Below are positions 8,263 to 19,500 of a stretch of 64,000 nt of DNA, piece after piece. Every line of letters begins with the position of its first letter. Positions within the stretch are counted from its first letter, which is position 1. The DNA is taken from assembly GCA_027532825.1 (NCBI GenBank), contig JAPZTL010000027.1:1-64000 (forward strand). Direction: 5' to 3'. A program made the translations under genes and the position numbers. The DNA is from Silanimonas sp021297925. GTDB taxonomy: Bacteria > Pseudomonadota > Gammaproteobacteria > Xanthomonadales > Xanthomonadaceae. Below the pieces are notes generated by a model. It had not been told where the DNA came from, did not search any database, and was given only the letters and a program-made list of their open reading frames with translations.

Positions 8263-10620
8263 CTACTCCGCCTCCACCACCACCTCGCGCTCGTCGGCGC
8301 GGCCGTGCTCGTCGACGGCGCGGAGCGCGAACCGTCCCGCCCGCGGCGGCACCCAGGCGATCGCCCGGCCGGCCTGCGAGGTGCCGATGAACGCGCCGTC
8401 GGCAAACCAGTAGACGCTGCGGGCGTCGGCGTCGGTGGTGGCGGCCAGCGCGATGCCGGGCCGTTCGCGCCCGTCGAAGCGCCAGCGGTAGCGCGTGGCC
8501 CGGTAGGGCTGGGTGATCTGCGGCGGGCTGCCCATCCACGCCGCGGCGCCGCGGCAGTCGGCACCGGGCGGCGGACGGCGGCGCGGCAGGCCGGCCTGCG
8601 CGAACACCCGCGCGAGGTCACTGGGCCAGAACTCATGGACCTCGCGGCGCATCGTCGCCGGATCGAAGGGCCCGCAGGCGACGCGCCCCGTGGCCGCGTC
8701 GATCTGCACGGGGCGATGGATCGCGCTGACCCGGATCGGCGAGACGCCGGGGATGAACCAGGTCTCGCCGCGCTGCGGGCACCAGGCGTTGGGCAGGTCG
8801 CCGCTCGCAAGGCAGACCGCGACGCGCCGGAGACGCGTGGCCATGCTGCGCTGCGGCGCGACCTCGAACCCGCGCGCGCGCATCGCGTCGGCGATGGCGA
8901 AGAACAGCGGCGCGGCGGCCTCGACGCCGACCAGCGCCGGGTTCGACCGGCCGTCGAAATGCCCGACCCAGACGACGATCACGTAGGGGCCGACGACGCC
9001 CGCCGTCCACGCATCGCGGAAGCCCCAGCTGGTGCCGGTCTTCCACGCGACCGGCCAGCGCCCGAGGTCGCTGGCGGTGGCGCCGCCGGGCCGCGGGTGC
9101 TGCCGCAGCATGTCGAGCGTCATGAACGCCGCGTCGGGACTGAGCAGCGGCGGCCCGTCGACGCGCGGGTCCGCGGCGCGGAAGCGTAGCGGCCGGAACC
9201 GGCCATCGCCGGCGAGCACGGCGTAGAGCCGTGCCAGCTCCTCCGCACTGAGTTCGCCGCCGCCGAGCACCAGCGCCAGCCCGTAGTGCGCCTCGCTGCG
9301 CAGGTTGCGCACGCCGCTGCGCTCGAGCAGGTCGTACAGGTCGGGCGTGCCGAGCCGAGACGCAACGGTGACCGCGGGGATGTTGCGGCTGCGGTTCAAG
9401 GCATCGGTCGCCGTGACCGGACCGGTGAACCGGCCGTCGAAGTTCTCCGGCGTGTAGGCCCCGTAGGCCGTGGGCACGTCGCGCAACACGGTGGCCGGGT
9501 GCAGCTGCCCCTGGTCGATGGCAAGGGCGTACAGGAAGGGCTTCAACGTTGAACCGGGCGAACGCTGGGCCGCCGTGCCGTTGACCTGGCCGTCGATGGC
9601 GGCGTTGCGCCAGTCGGCCGAGCCGACGAGCGCGGCCACGCCCATGTCCCGGCTGTCGACGACCAGCACCGCGGCATTGTCGATGCCGCGCACCGCCTCG
9701 CGGCGGACGTGCGCGGCCACCTGCGCCTCGACCAGCCGCTGCAGCCGGGCATCCAGCGGGGTGGCCAGCTCCGGCGGACGCTGCCCCTGCAGGGCCTGCG
9801 CGGCCAGCACGCGATCGACGAAGTGCGGGGCGGCGAAGGGCAGGCGCGAGGGCGGACGCAGCCGCAGCGGCAGGGCCATCCGCGCGGCGAGGTCGTCATC
9901 CTCGCCGTGCTCCGCCACCCATCGCCGGTAGAGACGCTGCCGGGCCGCCGCGAGCCCCGGCCCGAGCGTCGTGACGCCCCGGGCGTCGACGACGAAGCGC
10001 CCGCGCGCGGTCGGCGCCTGCGGCATCACCGCGAGGGCGAGCGCCTCGGGCAGGGTGAGCGCGGCGGCGGGCCGGTCGAAGTAGATGCGCGAGGCGGCGC
10101 CGACGCCCTCGATGTTGCCGCCATAGGGCGCGAGGTTGAGGTAGGCCTCGAGGATCTCGTCCTTCGAGTAGCTGGCCTCGAGCTGCAGCGCGCGGGCGAT
10201 CTGCACGATCTTGCCGGGCACGTGGCGCGTCTCCAGCCGCCAGCGCAGGCGCGCGAGCTGCATGGTGATCGTCGAGCCGCCGATGCGCGGCCCGCCGCCG
10301 TACGTGCTGGTGGCGGCACGCACCAAGGCCACCGGGTTGACGCCCGGGTGACGGCGGAAATGCCGGTCCTCGTGGAGCAGAACGGCCTCGACGAGCGCGG
10401 GCGAGATCGCCTCGAGCGGCAGCCACTGCCGGTAGCGTTCGTCGGCCGCCAGCGTGAGGCGCAGCAGCCGGCCGTCGCGGTCGAGGACGGCCGTGCTGGT
10501 CGGCACGCCCGCCGACAGCGGCGGCCGGGGCCACTCCCGCCACGCCAGCAGCGCGAGGCCGAGGCCCAGCAGCGCGACGGCAACCCGCGCCGCCGCCCGT
10601 CGGGCCCGCCCCGACCTCAT
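8263..10620 (-). CDS. pbpC: Penicillin-binding protein 1C
   Basis: A 785-residue bifunctional peptidoglycan synthase anchored by an N-terminal membrane helix (about 12-27). The glycosyltransferase-51 domain has catalytic Glu84 in HEDRHFRRHPGVNP and GGSTITMQLAR at 114-124. The transpeptidase domain has Ser357-T-L-Lys360 (S-x-x-K), SRN at 411-413 and KTG at 527-529, so all three penicilloyl-serine transferase motifs are intact. The final 90 or so residues are the beta-sandwich extension characteristic of PbpC. Its ATG overlaps the stop of the alpha-2-macroglobulin gene by 4 nt. That gene pair is widely conserved and thought to link protease trapping with murein repair. Confidence 0.96.
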   Translation of the reverse strand: MRSGRARRAAARVAVALLGLGLALLAWREWPRPPLSAGVPTSTAVLDRDGRLLRLTLAADERYRQWLPLEAISPALVEAVLLHEDRHFRRHPGVNPVALVRAATSTYGGGPRIGGSTITMQLARLRWRLETRHVPGKIVQIARALQLEASYSKDEILEAYLNLAPYGGNIEGVGAASRIYFDRPAAALTLPEALALAVMPQAPTARGRFVVDARGVTTLGPGLAAARQRLYRRWVAEHGEDDDLAARMALPLRLRPPSRLPFAAPHFVDRVLAAQALQGQRPPELATPLDARLQRLVEAQVAAHVRREAVRGIDNAAVLVVDSRDMGVAALVGSADWRNAAIDGQVNGTAAQRSPGSTLKPFLYALAIDQGQLHPATVLRDVPTAYGAYTPENFDGRFTGPVTATDALNRSRNIPAVTVASRLGTPDLYDLLERSGVRNLRSEAHYGLALVLGGGELSAEELARLYAVLAGDGRFRPLRFRAADPRVDGPPLLSPDAAFMTLDMLRQHPRPGGATASDLGRWPVAWKTGTSWGFRDAWTAGVVGPYVIVVWVGHFDGRSNPALVGVEAAAPLFFAIADAMRARGFEVAPQRSMATRLRRVAVCLASGDLPNAWCPQRGETWFIPGVSPIRVSAIHRPVQIDAATGRVACGPFDPATMRREVHEFWPSDLARVFAQAGLPRRRPPPGADCRGAAAWMGSPPQITQPYRATRYRWRFDGRERPGIALAATTDADARSVYWFADGAFIGTSQAGRAIAWVPPRAGRFALRAVDEHGRADEREVVVEAE

Positions 10621-13600
10621 CGGGCCGGGGCCGTCACCGTCAGCGTGCCGGCCGCGTCACCCCGGGTGAGGACGCGGGCGCGGTACAGGTGCTCCGCGAA
10701 GGCCGGCGGCACCCGGAAGCTGCCGGTGGCCGTGGCGCGGATCCGGTAGCGGAACTCGCGCACGTCAGGCGTCATCGCGCCGTACAGCACGACGCGGTCT
10801 TCGCGGACCTCGGCGTGATCGGGCACGAAGGTCGAGCCCGCGACGGCCAGAACCGGCGCGGCCGGCTCGGATGCCTCCTCCGACGGCGCATCGGGCTCCC
10901 CATCGCCGTCGCGGTCCTGCGGCGCCGCGGCCTCGGCGGCGGCTGGCGGCGAGAGGACGACCTCGAAGCCACCCGGGAGCAGGTCGAGCACGGCGACGTG
11001 GTCCCAGCCCGCGCCGCGGACGCGGAGGCGGACCGTGAGCTCATCGCCCTGCGCCACCGTGGTCGTCGGGCGACCTTCGGCGTCGAGGTAGTCGCGCTGG
11101 ACCTCGAGGCCTCGGTCCTGCACGGCCGGTGGCGGCGTGCGGTCGAACCCGCGCTCGGTCTGCGCGACCCAGAGGCGCTGGCCGGCGTCCGGCGTGACCA
11201 TCAGCCGGGTGGCGTCGCCCCGGTACTCGCCGGCCAGCACGCCGTCGGCCACGGTGCCGAACGGCGCCTTGCCGCCCGGCCACTCCTGCTCGAAGCGGAC
11301 CGGGGCCGCGGGGGTGCCGCCAACGGCATCCAGCGCGAGGACCGCGAGCGCGGCGTTGAGGCTGTTAAGCCCGCTCTCCTGCAGCGGCGTCAACAGGCCG
11401 TCCACCGCCGCGGCCGGCAGCTCGCGCGCCTGCGACGGGAAATGCTTGCCGAGCAGGTAGAGGCGCCAGGCCTGCGCACCGGCCCGATCGTAGAAATCCT
11501 CCTCCGGGCCCTTCGCCGCGGGGGCGGCGGCCGTCAGCTCGCGGGCACGGCGGGCCAGCGGCGTGGCCGCGGCCGGCTGCTGCAGGCCCTGGTAGCTCGC
11601 GGCGACCAGCAGGCCCGCAAGGTCGTCGCGCCACGCCTTGGGCTGGTCGCGCTCGAGCTGCTCGACCAGCGCCGACAGCGCGTTGCCCGCCGCCTCGCCC
11701 TGCCGCACCTGCAGGTACACCGCGAGGGCGCGGGCGCGCAGGCCCGGCAGGTCGTTGCGGCGGCGGTCCACCGCCGCTTCGGCCAGCCACGCGTTGGCGC
11801 GATCGAGCAGGTCGCCCGGCACGCGCTCGCCGCGCTCGCGCGCTTCGACCAGCACGAGCACGGCGTACGCGCTGACGAACGGATCGACGTGGGCGCTCGC
11901 CGTCCATGTACCGAACCCGCCATCGCCGTTCTGCCGCGAGCGCAGCGCGCCAAAGAGTCCCGAGAGGTCGCCGTCGCCCGCCGCGCGCCCGAAGGCGGGA
12001 TGCGAGCGCAGCACCAAGGCCGGCAGGGCCTTGCTCGCCAGCTGCTCGGTGCAGGTGTAGCGATAGTCCCCCAGCCAAGCCTGCAGGCCGACCAGCGCGA
12101 CCAGCGGCGTCGACGACGCGGCGAGACGGCGTTGCGCGCGTTCGGCATGCAGGGCGCGCAGCGAAGTGATCGCCGTCGCGCGCTGCACGGCCCGCACCGA
12201 CACGGTCGTCGTCGAGGGCACGACCGGGCGGACGGAGGTCTCGACCCGGCGCTGCGCCGCATGCGGACCGCTGCTCGCACGCAGCAAGAGGGCCTGCGGC
12301 CCCAGCGCCTGCCCGGCCTTGAGCCGCACGGTGACCACGCCTTCGGCGCCCGGCGCGAGGGTCAGGGGCTTTGGCGCCGGGCCTTCGAGGGCGAGCCCTG
12401 GGCCTTGCTGCACGGTGAGCTGGACGGTCGCCGGGGCCTTCGCCCCCTCGATCGTGTTGGCGACGCCCACCGGCACGTCGAACGTGTCGCCGGGCGCGAC
12501 GTGCGTCGGCAGCGTCGGCGTCAGGACGAAGTCGCCCCGCACGGTGACGGTGCCTTCTCGGAGGGCCATGCGCGCCGGCGTCACCGCCACCGCGACGAGG
12601 CGCAGTTCGCCGTTGAAGTGGTCGGGCGGCGTGAAGGTGAAGCGCCGCGGCCCGTCCACGTCGACGACACCGGACCACCACACGGCCGGCGCCTCGCCCT
12701 TGCGCTTGAACGGATTGAGGTGGCGCGCGCCCTCGCCTTCGCCGTCACCGCCGGGCGCGGCACCGCCGGCGAGACGGCTGAACTCCGGCAGCAGCAGGTC
12801 GAGGATCTGGGCGCTCTCGACCTGGTGCATGCGCTTGGCGAAGAAGCGATCGAGCGGATCGGGCACGCGATAGCCCGCCACCTGCAGGATGCCCTCGTCG
12901 ACCGCGAACACGGCGACGCGCGCGGGGCCGCCGGCGTCGAGGTCGATCGACAGCGGCTGGCCCGGCCGCGCCTTCGCCGGCGCGGTCATCGCCAGCGGCA
13001 GCTGGCGCGCCCCGCGGTCGATCGCGAACGGCACCACGCCCCAGGACAGCGGGCTGGTGTGCACCTCGTCGCTCGCCGGGTCGCGGAGCAGCGACACGCT
13101 GACGTAGGCGTTCCCCTCGAGGCCCTCGGGCAGCACGATGCGCTGCACGCTGCTGGTCGTGTCCGCCTTGAACCACTGCTGCGCGTAGACCTGGTCGCGC
13201 TCGATGGTGATCAGGCCGGCGCCGGCGTAGGGCGCGCGGATCGAGACCTCGATGGCCTCGCCGGGCGCGTACGTCGGCTTCGAGAGGGTGACCTGCAGCT
13301 CGGCGTTGCGTTCGAGCGAGCGCGTCAGGTTGGCGTCGCCGACCACCGTCCAGTCGAGGCGGTTGAGGACTCGGCCTTCGCGGTCCTGAACCTCCAAGGT
13401 CCAGTCGCCCGGCGTCGCCGTCTCGAGCGCCACGGCCTGCGGTGCGGCCTTGGCGGGCAGCGCGCGCCGGTCCTTCTCATCGCGGCGCTCGCGCGAGACG
13501 AAGCGGTAGAGCCCGTCGTCGCCGCGCGTCAGCACCGACACCATGCGCCGCTCGATCCGCACCAGCTGCAGCCCGTCGATGGCGACCGGGCGACCGTCGG

Positions 13601-16457
13601 GGCCCAGCACGACGAGGTCGGCGCCCGCGCGGGCGCCGCGGTTGACGTAGGCGAGGCCCTCGCCCGCCTTGAGGCCGACGAGGTAGGGCGCATCGCTGAC
13701 GAGCGCCTTGAGCGTCGCCGCGACGCCGCGGCCGCTGCCCGGCTCATAGGCGCGGACGAGCAGATCGACGCGGTAGGTCGCGCGTTCGAAGCCGTCGAGG
13801 CCGAGGTCGATCTCGGCACGACCCGTCGCATCCGTGCGCACGTCCTCGAGCGCGGGCTGCACGCCGTCGGCCGAGGTCGCCGGGTCGTGGAAGCGATACC
13901 CCGGCCACGCTGGGAAAGCCGGGACGCTCGGCGTGAGGCGCATCTGCGTCGCGACGCGGCGGTCCTGCGCGGCGGTGCCGAACAGGTTCTGCACGTCCAC
14001 GACCGCCTTCAGGCCCGCCGGGCGCACCCAGCCGCCCGTGCCCGGCGAGGACAACCCGAGCGCCACGCGAAGCGTGTCCGGCTGGAACTCGCGCACCTGC
14101 ACGCTCGTGCTGCCGACCAGCGTTCGGCTCGCGCCGTCGCGACCTTTGAGGAAGAGCTGCGCCATCCAGGTGCCGGAAGGGCCGCTTTCCGGCGGCGTGA
14201 AGTCGTAGCCCTCGAAGCCGGCGGCGCCGAAGCGCAGCGTGTCGCGGGCGACGAGTTGACCGGACGGATCGGTGATGTCGATCTCCAGCGGCGCGCCGAC
14301 CGGCGTCCTCGACCAGTCCTGCGCACGCAGCACGAGGCCGAGGTGCACGGTCTCGCCCGGCCGGTACAGGCCGCGGTCGGAGAACAGCACGGCGGACAAC
14401 GCGCCGGGGTCGACCGCATTGATCTCGCCGCCGACGTCGAAGCGCGAGGTGTCGAGCCGGCGCGCCCAATCGTCGAGGGGCAGGAAGCTCAGGTCGTCGC
14501 CGCTGGTGACCTGCAGCAGCACGGGGCGGCGTTCGCGGACGAAGGGCTCGAACGAGGGCAGCGTGGCCACGCCCTCGGCGGTCGTGTTGGCGGACGCCAC
14601 CACCTGGCCGTTGCGCCCGACCACCGAAACGCGCGCACCCGCCACCGGCGTTCCGGCGGACAGGCTTTGCACGAACACCTTCCGCTTTCCGTCGAGCTCC
14701 GTCTTGGCCAGCACGCCGAGGTCGGTCAGCACGACCATCCGCGTGTCGGTGGCGGTGCCAGCGTCGCGGTCGAGGCGCTCGCGCGGCGTCAGCGCCGCCT
14801 CGTCGTCGCTCATCGAGCGCAGGCTGAGCAGGAACACGCCGCGCTTGCGCGCGTCGAAATAGGTGCCGAGATCGATGCCGCGGTAGCTCGCCCGGGCCGG
14901 GTCGTCGGTCGGCAGCGACAGCGTCTCCTCGAAGCGCTCGACCAGCTGGTCCTCCTCGACCCGCCACGTGGACGGCTGCTGGAAGCTGCCATCGTTGGCG
15001 GCGACCAGCATCTGCAGCTGCTCGGGCACGACGCGTCCGACCTCGAGGCGCGCGTTCGCCACGTTACGGCCGACGACGGTGACGCGGCGCTCGCCGCGCA
15101 GCGCCAGCAAGGCGCCCTCGCCGACGAAGCGGAGCAGGCTCGGATAGGCCGGCACTTCGACCACGCGCGACACCGGCTCGCCCATCAGGAACCCGCCGAA
15201 GCTCTTCATCCCCTTCGGCAGCGCCACGTGCAGGCGGCGACCGGGCGGGGCCTGGAAGCGCAGCGCGTGGGTGTCCACCCATTCGCGCTCGGCGGCGATG
15301 AGCTCGGGGCGGAGCGGCGTGCCGGCGCGCAGCACCGCGGCGTCGATCTCGCCCTCCGACCATGGGTAGGGCACCTGCCGCTGCGAGGCATCGTCCGGAT
15401 CGGCCGGGTGGCCGGGGCGCGGCACGAAGCGCTCGGGCAGCAACACCACGCCCAGCTTGGCCACGACGTCGCGGTCGCGCAGCGTGTCGTTGAAACCCAG
15501 CACCAGCGCCTGCCGCGGCTGGCCGTCGGGGTCGTCCGCCACCACCGCATCGACGCTCGTCAACGCGACGCTGTAAAGCGAGGGCAGGTACACGGTGTTG
15601 TCGAGCTCGGCCGCCACCCCCGGCCCCGGCAGCCGGCTCTTCGCTCCCGCGGCGACGGCGAGTCGCACGCGGCCGCCGTTCTCGGGCACGGCCAGCGTCG
15701 AGGTCTGCACCCAGGCCCGCAGGCCGTCGCCATCGACGCGCAGTTCGGTCGAGGGCGCCGGCAGGGACCGGCCGGCGCCGTCCTCCGCGGTTGCGGCGAG
15801 ACGCGTGCGCAGCCGCTCCTCGTCGAGCGGGTGCGAGGCGCGGAGGGTCCAGACCGCGCGCTTGATCGTCGGGTCCGAGGGGTCCTGGTAGAACTCCCCG
15901 CCCGCCACCTCGAGCGCGAACGGCGCGGTGTCGACCTGCCATTCGCGCGCCACGAGGACCTTGCCGGGCGCCAGCGCCCGCGCGGGATCGATGGACACGG
16001 TGTAGGACTGGCCGACCGGCCAGTCCTCGGCCGGCAGGAAGGCCAGCGTGCGGTCGTCCTCGAAGGCCCAGCGGCCGGCCAGGGCGGGCTCGAGCGTCAG
16101 GCCCTCGACGGCAGCCGCGGTGCCGGCGTCGGCGTCGGCGCCGACCGCCGCGAGCGGCGCGACCGATTCTTCGAAGCGCAGGCGCAGCGCACCGACCGTG
16201 ATCGGCGTCGCGCGATAGTCGGTCGGCGACGGGCCTTCGACGGTGGCGGCGATGGCGTCGGGAGGAGGAGGCACCGGGCGCGTGAACCACCATCCCGCGA
16301 GCGCCGCCAGCGCGAGGATCGCGACCGGGGCGCCGAGGCGGCGGCGCGGATCGGCGCGGAACCAGCCGAAGGCCTCGGCCAGCCAGGCCGGCGGCTGCCA
16401 CGCGCCGAACACGCGGTTGGACCACGAAGACGGGGTGGGTTCGTCCGTGACGCTCAT
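10617..16457 (-). CDS. Bacterial alpha-2-macroglobulin (thioester protease inhibitor)
   Basis: A 1946-residue protein, longer than E. coli YfhM (1653). It carries the thioester motif C-T-E-Q with reactive Cys1469, which marks the covalent protease-trapping class. Upstream are the serial macroglobulin-like beta domains and the bait-region segment. The N-terminus is not a lipobox signal: a single membrane helix lies at about 41-58 after a 40-residue cytoplasmic stretch, so it should be an inner-membrane-anchored periplasmic protein. The C-terminal 100 residues include an acidic Asp/Glu/Pro-rich insert (DRDGDGEPDAPSEE). It overlaps pbpC by 4 nt, forming the classic alpha-2-macroglobulin/PBP1C operon. 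Confidence 0.93.
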   Translation of the reverse strand: MSVTDEPTPSSWSNRVFGAWQPPAWLAEAFGWFRADPRRRLGAPVAILALAALAGWWFTRPVPPPPDAIAATVEGPSPTDYRATPITVGALRLRFEESVAPLAAVGADADAGTAAAVEGLTLEPALAGRWAFEDDRTLAFLPAEDWPVGQSYTVSIDPARALAPGKVLVAREWQVDTAPFALEVAGGEFYQDPSDPTIKRAVWTLRASHPLDEERLRTRLAATAEDGAGRSLPAPSTELRVDGDGLRAWVQTSTLAVPENGGRVRLAVAAGAKSRLPGPGVAAELDNTVYLPSLYSVALTSVDAVVADDPDGQPRQALVLGFNDTLRDRDVVAKLGVVLLPERFVPRPGHPADPDDASQRQVPYPWSEGEIDAAVLRAGTPLRPELIAAEREWVDTHALRFQAPPGRRLHVALPKGMKSFGGFLMGEPVSRVVEVPAYPSLLRFVGEGALLALRGERRVTVVGRNVANARLEVGRVVPEQLQMLVAANDGSFQQPSTWRVEEDQLVERFEETLSLPTDDPARASYRGIDLGTYFDARKRGVFLLSLRSMSDDEAALTPRERLDRDAGTATDTRMVVLTDLGVLAKTELDGKRKVFVQSLSAGTPVAGARVSVVGRNGQVVASANTTAEGVATLPSFEPFVRERRPVLLQVTSGDDLSFLPLDDWARRLDTSRFDVGGEINAVDPGALSAVLFSDRGLYRPGETVHLGLVLRAQDWSRTPVGAPLEIDITDPSGQLVARDTLRFGAAGFEGYDFTPPESGPSGTWMAQLFLKGRDGASRTLVGSTSVQVREFQPDTLRVALGLSSPGTGGWVRPAGLKAVVDVQNLFGTAAQDRRVATQMRLTPSVPAFPAWPGYRFHDPATSADGVQPALEDVRTDATGRAEIDLGLDGFERATYRVDLLVRAYEPGSGRGVAATLKALVSDAPYLVGLKAGEGLAYVNRGARAGADLVVLGPDGRPVAIDGLQLVRIERRMVSVLTRGDDGLYRFVSRERRDEKDRRALPAKAAPQAVALETATPGDWTLEVQDREGRVLNRLDWTVVGDANLTRSLERNAELQVTLSKPTYAPGEAIEVSIRAPYAGAGLITIERDQVYAQQWFKADTTSSVQRIVLPEGLEGNAYVSVSLLRDPASDEVHTSPLSWGVVPFAIDRGARQLPLAMTAPAKARPGQPLSIDLDAGGPARVAVFAVDEGILQVAGYRVPDPLDRFFAKRMHQVESAQILDLLLPEFSRLAGGAAPGGDGEGEGARHLNPFKRKGEAPAVWWSGVVDVDGPRRFTFTPPDHFNGELRLVAVAVTPARMALREGTVTVRGDFVLTPTLPTHVAPGDTFDVPVGVANTIEGAKAPATVQLTVQQGPGLALEGPAPKPLTLAPGAEGVVTVRLKAGQALGPQALLLRASSGPHAAQRRVETSVRPVVPSTTTVSVRAVQRATAITSLRALHAERAQRRLAASSTPLVALVGLQAWLGDYRYTCTEQLASKALPALVLRSHPAFGRAAGDGDLSGLFGALRSRQNGDGGFGTWTASAHVDPFVSAYAVLVLVEARERGERVPGDLLDRANAWLAEAAVDRRRNDLPGLRARALAVYLQVRQGEAAGNALSALVEQLERDQPKAWRDDLAGLLVAASYQGLQQPAAATPLARRARELTAAAPAAKGPEEDFYDRAGAQAWRLYLLGKHFPSQARELPAAAVDGLLTPLQESGLNSLNAALAVLALDAVGGTPAAPVRFEQEWPGGKAPFGTVADGVLAGEYRGDATRLMVTPDAGQRLWVAQTERGFDRTPPPAVQDRGLEVQRDYLDAEGRPTTTVAQGDELTVRLRVRGAGWDHVAVLDLLPGGFEVVLSPPAAAEAAAPQDRDGDGEPDAPSEEASEPAAPVLAVAGSTFVPDHAEVREDRVVLYGAMTPDVREFRYRIRATATGSFRVPPAFAEHLYRARVLTRGDAAGTLTVTAPAR

Positions 16458-16590
16458 GGGGGGGCTCGCGCGGCGGGCGCGGCGGGGTGCCGCGCGTTCA
16501 CTGCATCATAACGAGCCGCCCAACGCGGCCGAGGTCGAATCGTGGCGGCTTCGGGCCACCGATGGCGAAACGCGGGCAGGCGGGCCGCGA

Positions 16591-19500
16591 TCAGCCGGGA
16601 ATCACCACGCCGGCCAGTTGGCCGAGCACCGCCTCCAGCGGCTCGGGGCGGTGCAGCAGGTAGCCCTGCGCGTGGTCGACGCCCATCTGGCGCACCCGGG
16701 CCAGCACTTCCGGGCGGTCGACGAACTCGGCGACGGTGCGCGCGCCGAGCACGCGGGCGACCTCGACGAAGCTGCGCACCGCGGCTTCGTCGAGCGCATC
16801 GTCGACGACATCCCGGACGAACTGGCCGTCGATCTTCAGGTAGTCGACGCGCAGGGCCTTCAGGTAGCCCCAGGACGAGGCGCCGGCGCCGAAGTCATCC
16901 AGCGCCACGCGCACGCCGAGGCCGCGCACGCGCTCGATGAAGACGATGGCGTCGGCCATGTTGGTGACCGCGGCGGTCTCGGTGATCTCGACGCACAGGC
17001 GTGCACAGATCGCCGGGCCGGCCGCTTCCAAGCGCTCGACGGCATGCCGGTGGAACGCGCGGTCGCCGACGGACTGGCCGGAGAGATTGACGCAGAGCAT
17101 CGTCGGCGCGGGCCCGTCGCCGAGGGCGGCCATGCGGTCCAACACGGCGCCGAGCACCCAGCGGTCGATGCGCGACGCGAGGTGGAAGCGCTCCGCGGCC
17201 GGCAGGAAGCCGGCCGGCGACACCAGCGCGCCGTCGACATCGACGAGGCGCAGCAGCACTTCGGCATGCAGGCCGCCGGCATCGCCCTGCAGCGCGTCGA
17301 TGCGCTGGGCGAACAGCGCGAAGCGGCCTTCGTCCAACGCCCGCTCCAGCCGCGTGGCCCATTGCGCCTCGCCCTGCCTCGCCTGGATCGCCGCATCACT
17401 GTCGAACCACAGGTGGACGCGGTTGCGGCCCTCCTCCTTCGCGGCGAAGCAGGCCGAGTCCGCCGCCTGCAGCACCGACTCCGCCGTCGGGAATCGGGCA
17501 TCGACCGGGGCGAGGCCGATGCTGGCGCCGATGCGGAAGCGGTGGCCGTCGTGGTCGAAGCGGTAGACCTCGAGGCGGTCGCAGATCTGCTGGGCGACCC
17601 GCTGGCCCTGCTCGGGCGTGCAGCCCTGCAGCAGCACGGCGAACTCATCGCCCCCCAGGCGCGCCAGCAGGTCGCGGGACCGCACCGTGTCACCGAGCAG
17701 GCGCGCGACCTGCTGCAGCAACTGGTCGCCGGCGGCATGGCCGCAGGTGTCGTTGACGACCTTGAACTGGTCGAGGTCGATGTACATGACCGCGTGCGCC
17801 GTGTCGCCGTCCGCGGCGTTCGCCAAGGCTTCGCGCAGCCGGGCCTCGAGCTCCTCGCGGTTGTGCAGGCCGGTCAACGCGTCGTGCGTGGCGCGGAAGC
17901 GCATCTCGACGCCGAGCCGGCGCTGTTCGGTGACGTCGTGGAACACCAGCACGGCGCCCAGCAGGGTCCCGTCGGGATCGCGGATCGGGGCGGCGGAGTC
18001 CTCGACGCCGTATTCGCCGCCATCGCGAGACAGCAGCAGGGTCTGTGGCGCGAGCCCGACCACGCGGCCCTCCCGCAGGCAGGCGGCGACCGGATCCCGC
18101 GCCGGCTGGCGGGTCTCCTCATCGACGATCCTGAAGATCTGCGCCGCGGGCAAACCCTGCGCCTCGTCGCTCGACCAGCCGGTCAAGCGCTCCGCCACGG
18201 GATTCAGCCAGGTCACGTGGCCGCGGACGTCGGTGGTGACCACCGCGTCACCGATCGACTGCAGGGTGACCTGCAGCAGTTCGCGCTCGCGCCGGAGGTC
18301 GGCCTCGGCGAGGCGCTGCGCCGTCACGTCCCAATTGATGCCGACGAGGCGCGCGGTCCGACCATCGCCCGCCGGCACCGCGCGGACCGCGGCGCGCAGG
18401 TGGCGGACGCTGCCATCCGGCCACACCACGCGGAACTCGATGCCGGTCGTCGATTCACCGGCGATCACGCGGCGCAGCGCCGCCAGCAGCGGCGCGCGGT
18501 CCTCGGGGTGGAGCCACTCGACCCAGTCGGCATAAGTCACGGGTTGGCCGGTGGCCGGGCGACCGTACTGGCGGAACACCCAGTCGTCCCAGTGCGCCTG
18601 CTTGGTGCCGACATCGACGTGCCAGACGCCGAGATGGCCGGAGTCGACGGCGAGCGCCATGCGTTCGCGGGCGTCCTCGATGGCGAGACGCTGGGCGCGC
18701 TGGGCGGTGATGTCCTGGAACGCCCCGACGAGCCGGACCACTCGATCCCCCTCGAACACAGGGCTGCCGACCGCGCGCGCCCAGAAGGCGGTGCCGTCCC
18801 GGCGGAGCAGGGGCAGTTCGAGATCCCATGGCCGCCCGTCGCGGAAGCCGGCCTCGACGGCGGCGCGCATGGTGTCGCGGGCCTCGGGCGCGTAGAAGCC
18901 GATCGCCTGGTCGACGGTCGGCACGAAGTCGTCGGGCACGCCGTGCAGTCGCCGCGTCGCCTGCGTCCAGTCCAGTCGCCCGCTGGCGAGATCGAGCGCC
19001 CAGCCGCCGACGCCGACCACCTCGCCGATGCTGTTGAGCAGGGTCTCGCTGCGACGCAGGGCAGCCTCGTCCGCCTTGCGGGAGGTGATGTCGCTGTGGA
19101 TGGCCATGTAACCGTCGACGCGGCCATCGGCGGCGAACAGGGGCTGGATCTCGAGGTCGACCCAGTACCGGCGGCCGTCCTTGTGGCCGTTGAGGATCTC
19201 CACGCGACAGCCGTCACGGCGGCGCAGCGCGGCACGGATCGTCGCGACCGTGGCCGCGTCCGTCTCCGGGACCTGCAGCACCGCCCCAGGCTTGCGGCCG
19301 ATGATCTCGTGCGGCGCGTACCCACTGATCCGGGTGAACCCGTCGTTGACCCAGGTCGCCCGCCCCTCGGCATCCGCCACGACCACCGCGTGAGAGGTGA
19401 AGCGCACCACCTGCGAGAGGCGGGCGAGCTCGGCGGTGGCGCGGGCGACGTCGCGGCGGTCGCGCCGCCGGCTCTCCATGATCCGCGTCGCGGCCTCGGC

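Noticed and set aside
10689..16511. A 1940-residue open frame on the + strand opposite the alpha-2-macroglobulin gene
   Set aside because: It mirrors the real gene codon by codon; high GC at third positions removes stops from the opposite frame. The composition is Arg/Gly/His-rich with no domain motifs.
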